Origin: Flavobacteriales bacterium | Lineage (GTDB): Bacteria; Bacteroidota; Bacteroidia; Flavobacteriales_E; Vicingaceae | Assembly (NCBI GenBank): GCA_029262915.1 | Contig: JAJCYN010000065.1 | Location: 1-8,473 of the forward strand | DNA length: 8,473 nt | Direction: 5' to 3' | Part shown: in pieces, positions 6,792 to 8,473 of the stretch | How the letters are laid out: every line of letters begins with the position of its first letter | Numbering within the stretch: the first letter of the stretch is position 1 | Translations under genes and position numbers: made by a program | Notes under the pieces: model-generated | Seen by the model: the letters and a program-made list of their open reading frames with translations, nothing else | Databases searched by the model: none | Told to the model about the DNA's origin: nothing

Positions 6792-7118
6792 ATGGATATT
6801 ATAAAACTCATAGCAGTCATATTCGGAGCCACGGGATTTTGGAAGCTCATAGAGATTGTATTGAAAATTAGGACTGACAAGAAGCTTAAAAAAGCGGAGA
6901 CAAGTAATTTATATGCACAGGCTAATAGTCAAATTGTAGAAAACTGGGTGGGCTGGTCGCAAAAATTAGAAAAAAGAGTAGCGGAATTGGAAGGGAATAA
7001 TACAAAAATGAGACTGACCATTACTAAACAACGAATACGAATTGGCGAATTAGAAAAACACGTAACCAATTTAGAAAAATGCAACAAAGAGCTTAAGAAT
7101 AAATTGGAACTTTTATAA
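6792..7118 (+). CDS. Membrane/coiled-coil lysis-module protein, possible spanin- or holin-related
   Basis: The 108-aa product has a hydrophobic N-terminal segment (about 3-24) interrupted by Lys5, Lys18 and Glu21, then a strongly basic patch (KIRTDKKLKK, 25-34). A long predicted coiled coil covers about 56-108 (heptad-like spacing of L59, V63, L66, then I84, L87, V91, L94 with many E and K), with a single Cys97. An N-terminal anchor plus coiled coil is the general form of inner-membrane spanin subunits (Rz-like), and the position between two cell-wall hydrolases fits a lysis role. Against this, the basic patch right after the helix predicts the coiled coil on the cytoplasmic side by the positive-inside rule. 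It could instead be an amphipathic membrane-associated regulator or holin partner. The family is not recognised. It starts 2 bases after the glucosaminidase stop. Confidence 0.75.
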   Translation: MDIIKLIAVIFGATGFWKLIEIVLKIRTDKKLKKAETSNLYAQANSQIVENWVGWSQKLEKRVAELEGNNTKMRLTITKQRIRIGELEKHVTNLEKCNKELKNKLELL

Positions 7119-7128
7119 AGAATGAAGT

Positions 7129-7266
7129 ATGGCCGTAGAGGATAACAAAAATGAATTAATGACTTATTTGTTTGCCACTTACTTGGTACTCAATATTGTA
7201 GTTACAAGTGCTACTCTTTATACCATGTATCAAAAGAAAAAGTGTAATTGCAAGGATAAGTGGTAA
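7129..7266 (+). CDS. 45-aa single-pass membrane protein, possible holin
   Basis: A short frame runs from ATG at 7129 to TAA at 7264-7266. It encodes an acidic, polar N terminus (MAVEDNKNEL), one membrane helix at about residues 12-34 (TYLFATYLVLNIVVTSATLY) and a basic tail KKKCNCKDKW with a Cys-Asn-Cys pair. Acidic N terminus and Lys-rich C terminus predict N-out/C-in topology. It fills the space between the coiled-coil gene (10-base gap) and the M15 peptidase (9-base gap) on the same strand, and almost no non-coding sequence remains if it is accepted. Size, single helix and location suit a small holin or pinholin, but no family is recognised. An in-frame ATG at 7159 would give a shorter version starting at residue 11, just before the helix; such dual starts are known in holins, though nothing here proves use of both. 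Confidence 0.65.
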   Translation: MAVEDNKNELMTYLFATYLVLNIVVTSATLYTMYQKKKCNCKDKW

Positions 7267-7269
7267 GGA
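7264..7269 (+). promoter_or_regulatory. Shine-Dalgarno-like site for the M15 peptidase
   Basis: TAAGGA overlaps the stop codon of the 45-aa gene and sits 6 bases before the ATG at 7276. It is the clearest ribosome-binding-like sequence in the window, where most starts have only A-rich leaders. It supports the chosen start. Confidence 0.45.
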
Positions 7270-7275
7270 TAAACG

Positions 7276-7776
7276 ATGAATAAGGAAACAAAAGAATATA
7301 TTTTATGGGGTGCAGGTGTAGGACTTGCATTAGTTGCTGTTATTGGAACAATTGTGGTAATTCGTAAACGTTCAAAAAGCGAAGTTGACTTGAGTGTGTT
7401 CGATAGTCCCGACATTCCAGGATCAGGAAGATGTATGGACAAGGAGTTTATCCAAAAGCTTCAGAAAATTGAGAAAATAACGAAGCTGCCAATATTTAAA
7501 ATGATTAATTCAGGAGCAAGAAGCCCTCGACACAATAAAAAAGTTGGAGGAGTTCGTAGCTCGGCTCATCAAATACCAACGTGCAAAGCTGCGGACATTA
7601 AAACACGTACTAAAGGGATCAGAAATAAAATTGTGAAAGCTGCTAAAGAGGTAGGTTTTAAGCGAATTGGAATTGGAAAAACATTTGTTCACCTTGATAA
7701 TGATAATTCTAAACCGCAATATGTGGCTTGGGGCTATCCATCAGGAACAAGACCACCTATCAATCCATTTGCTTAA
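7276..7776 (+). CDS. Membrane-anchored M15-type peptidase (peptidoglycan peptide hydrolase)
   Basis: The 166-aa product has an N-terminal Gly/Ala/Val-rich membrane helix (about 9-29) followed by the basic run RKRSK, a linker (35-52), and a compact D-Ala-D-Ala carboxypeptidase-like M15 domain (about 55-150). Family marks are NSGARSPRHNKKVGGVRSSAH (78-98), AADI (105-108) and GIGKTFVHLD (132-141). These give His98, Asp107 and His139 as the expected zinc ligands, with Asp141 next to the last one. Usual members read SxHxxGxAxD, with 6 residues between His and Asp; here 8 residues separate them (QIPTCKAA) and the glycine is absent. The enzyme should cut peptide stems or cross-links of peptidoglycan, complementing the glucosaminidase. 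It ends the + strand unit and stops 14 bases before the convergent - strand gene. No clear hairpin terminator separates them. Confidence 0.85.
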   Translation: MNKETKEYILWGAGVGLALVAVIGTIVVIRKRSKSEVDLSVFDSPDIPGSGRCMDKEFIQKLQKIEKITKLPIFKMINSGARSPRHNKKVGGVRSSAHQIPTCKAADIKTRTKGIRNKIVKAAKEVGFKRIGIGKTFVHLDNDNSKPQYVAWGYPSGTRPPINPFA

Positions 7777-7790
7777 GAAGTTATTTTCGG

Positions 7791-8294
7791 CTAAAGTAAA
7801 AGAGCATTTGATGTCCAATATTTTGTTTCCGTTTTTATTATTTTATAAGTTGATTTTTTTCGTTTTATCTTACATTCAAAACTAATAGAGCGACTAGAAA
7901 GGCATTTGCCATTTAGTTCTTGATTCTTAAAATCAATTATTACTGTCTTTAAGGTAAACCTTTTCTTAGGTGAAATCTTAGAAATTGAAAGTTGACTACA
8001 GTTTTTGTTTTTATTATCTTTTAAGTGTATAAGTTGCTTGTCTTTGAATTTTAAAGTAATCCCAGTATCTATGGAATTTGATTTATAAACCAATGTGCCG
8101 TTGCAAAGGAGAGAAGTATCATTGTCCAGGATTTTAATGAATTCTGGATGATTCAAGATGTTTTGATAAAGACTGTTTTTGTTTACCCTTTCTTGTGTTT
8201 GGGAAAATATAAAAAAGGAAACAACTAGAAATAACAAGGTGAGGGGAAACTTTAAGAAACCTATTTGAATTTTCTTTTTCAACTGGATTATCAT
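7791..8294 (-). CDS. Secreted four-cysteine protein of unknown function
   Basis: The 167-aa product reads right to left from ATG at 8294-8292 to TAG at 7793-7791. Residues 1-33 are a good signal peptide: basic LKKKIQ, hydrophobic core FPLTLLFLVVSFFIF, and a likely cut around FSQ (30-32). The mature part (about 135 aa) is rich in Lys, Ser, Ile and Asn and has four cysteines (64, 99, 131, 141) that could form two disulfides in the periplasm. Beta-strand-like stretches such as DTGITLKFKDKQLIHLK suggest a small beta-rich fold. I recognise no family. It is the only gene on this strand and converges on the lysis genes, so it has its own promoter. It may be a phage cargo gene that alters the cell envelope, or the first host gene beside a prophage. 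Competing short + strand frames here lack comparable features. Confidence 0.7.
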   Translation of the reverse strand: MIIQLKKKIQIGFLKFPLTLLFLVVSFFIFSQTQERVNKNSLYQNILNHPEFIKILDNDTSLLCNGTLVYKSNSIDTGITLKFKDKQLIHLKDNKNKNCSQLSISKISPKKRFTLKTVIIDFKNQELNGKCLSSRSISFECKIKRKKSTYKIIKTETKYWTSNALLL

Positions 8295-8303
8295 TTATTC
8301 GGA

Positions 8304-8326
8304 ATTAAACTGCCAAGCTGTTTAAT
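8304..8326. promoter_or_regulatory. Inverted repeat, candidate operator or leader hairpin
   Basis: ATTAAAC (8304-8310) and GTTTAAT (8320-8326) are perfect 7-bp arms around a 9-base spacer. On the - strand the element lies 10-32 bases before the start codon of the secreted protein, so it could be a repressor site or a hairpin in its mRNA leader. No T-run follows on either strand, so a terminator is unlikely. Confidence 0.4.
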
Positions 8327-8329
8327 ACT

Positions 8330-8336
8330 GGGGGGG
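8330..8336. repeat. G7 homopolymer run (C7 on the - strand)
   Basis: Seven consecutive G stand out in AT-rich DNA. The run lies 36-42 bases upstream of the - strand start codon, just outside the 8304-8326 inverted repeat. Such runs can slip during replication and change promoter spacing; whether this one does is unknown. Confidence 0.6.
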
Positions 8337-8403
8337 TAATAATTCTTACACTTTTTTAGAGTTGGCTCATAATTAGTTACGACCCTCAAACAAGTGTTTC
8401 TTT

Positions 8404-8424
8404 CCTGCTCTAAGTATAGAGAGG
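8404..8424. other. Imperfect hairpin
   Basis: CCT-G-CTCTA, loop AGTA, TAGAGAGG can form an 8-bp stem with one bulged G (8407) and a four-base loop. Only a short T stretch (GTTTGT) follows on the + strand and none on the - strand, so it is a poor intrinsic terminator. It may be a protein-binding site or chance. Confidence 0.3.
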
Positions 8425-8473
8425 GTTTGTACGATTGATATGTAAGCTTTAATGCTCCCATTTAACACATACA

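Larger units (their letters stand above)
8295..8473. other. Non-coding stretch upstream of the - strand gene
   Basis: These 179 bases carry no convincing reading frame on either strand. They hold inverted repeats at 8304-8326, 8388-8399 and 8404-8424 and a G7 run at 8330-8336. This is the natural place for the promoter of the - strand gene, but I find no good match to the Bacteroidota -7/-33 consensus (TAnnTTTG with TTTG); the closest on the - strand is TAATTATG (complement of about 8367-8374), with one mismatch and no well-spaced partner. Confidence 0.5.

Noticed and set aside
7777..7790. Bidirectional terminator between the convergent genes
   Set aside because: The gap is only 14 bases and I could not find a stable stem followed by T-runs there or in the adjacent coding ends.
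7230..7885. Short frames on both strands over the M15 peptidase and its 3' side
   Set aside because: The - strand frames are antisense to the peptidase. The + strand frame at 7667-7885 runs from the peptidase into the convergent gene in a different frame and has no supporting features.
1..8473. CRISPR array, tRNA, rRNA, insertion sequence or attachment site
   Set aside because: No regularly spaced repeats, cloverleaf sequence, transposase or terminal inverted repeats were seen. A Mu-like or integrase-type phage cannot be judged without the flanks.

Overview
The window looks like the distal end of the late (structural plus lysis) region of a tailed phage or prophage from a Bacteroidota host, most probably a flavobacterium. 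The evidence is an AT-rich sequence, A-rich leaders with almost no Shine-Dalgarno sites, secretion signals ending in the 'FSQ' style common in Flavobacteriia, and protein modules typical of phage tail fibres and phage peptidoglycan hydrolases. No capsid, terminase, integrase, tRNA or attachment site is visible, so a free phage and an integrated prophage cannot be told apart here.

Layout. From 8 to 7776 ten genes lie on the + strand with gaps of 1 to 23 bases, which suggests a single late transcription unit. (1) 8-433 is an exported coiled-coil protein with a C-terminal membrane helix, a candidate one-protein spanin. (2) 439-6118 is an adhesion module: three fibre/spike-like proteins (410, 840 and 445 aa). 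The first two are each followed by a small protein of unknown function (69 and 112 aa). The first two fibres share a beta-helix entry motif. The first and third share the first eight codons almost exactly. The third carries three Phage_fiber_2-like repeats. (3) 6142-7776 is a lysis module: a GH73-type glucosaminidase with a C-terminal membrane anchor, a membrane/coiled-coil protein, a 45-aa membrane protein (possible holin), and an M15-type peptidase with an N-terminal membrane anchor.

From 7791 to 8294 a single gene on the - strand converges on the lysis module. It encodes a secreted four-cysteine protein of unknown function and may be a phage cargo (moron) gene or the first flanking host gene. 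Its 5' side (8295-8473) is non-coding and holds three small inverted repeats and a G7 run.

In the likely working model, the fibres and spike recognise the host surface at entry. Late in infection the two hydrolases cut the glycan and peptide parts of the wall, with small membrane proteins and the spanin-like protein breaching the inner and outer membranes. I see no convincing new defence or mobile system. The less ordinary signals are the membrane tethering of both hydrolases with charge patterns that do not fit simple export, the candidate u-spanin, the shared fibre N-terminal tag, and the repeat architecture of the 840-aa spike.
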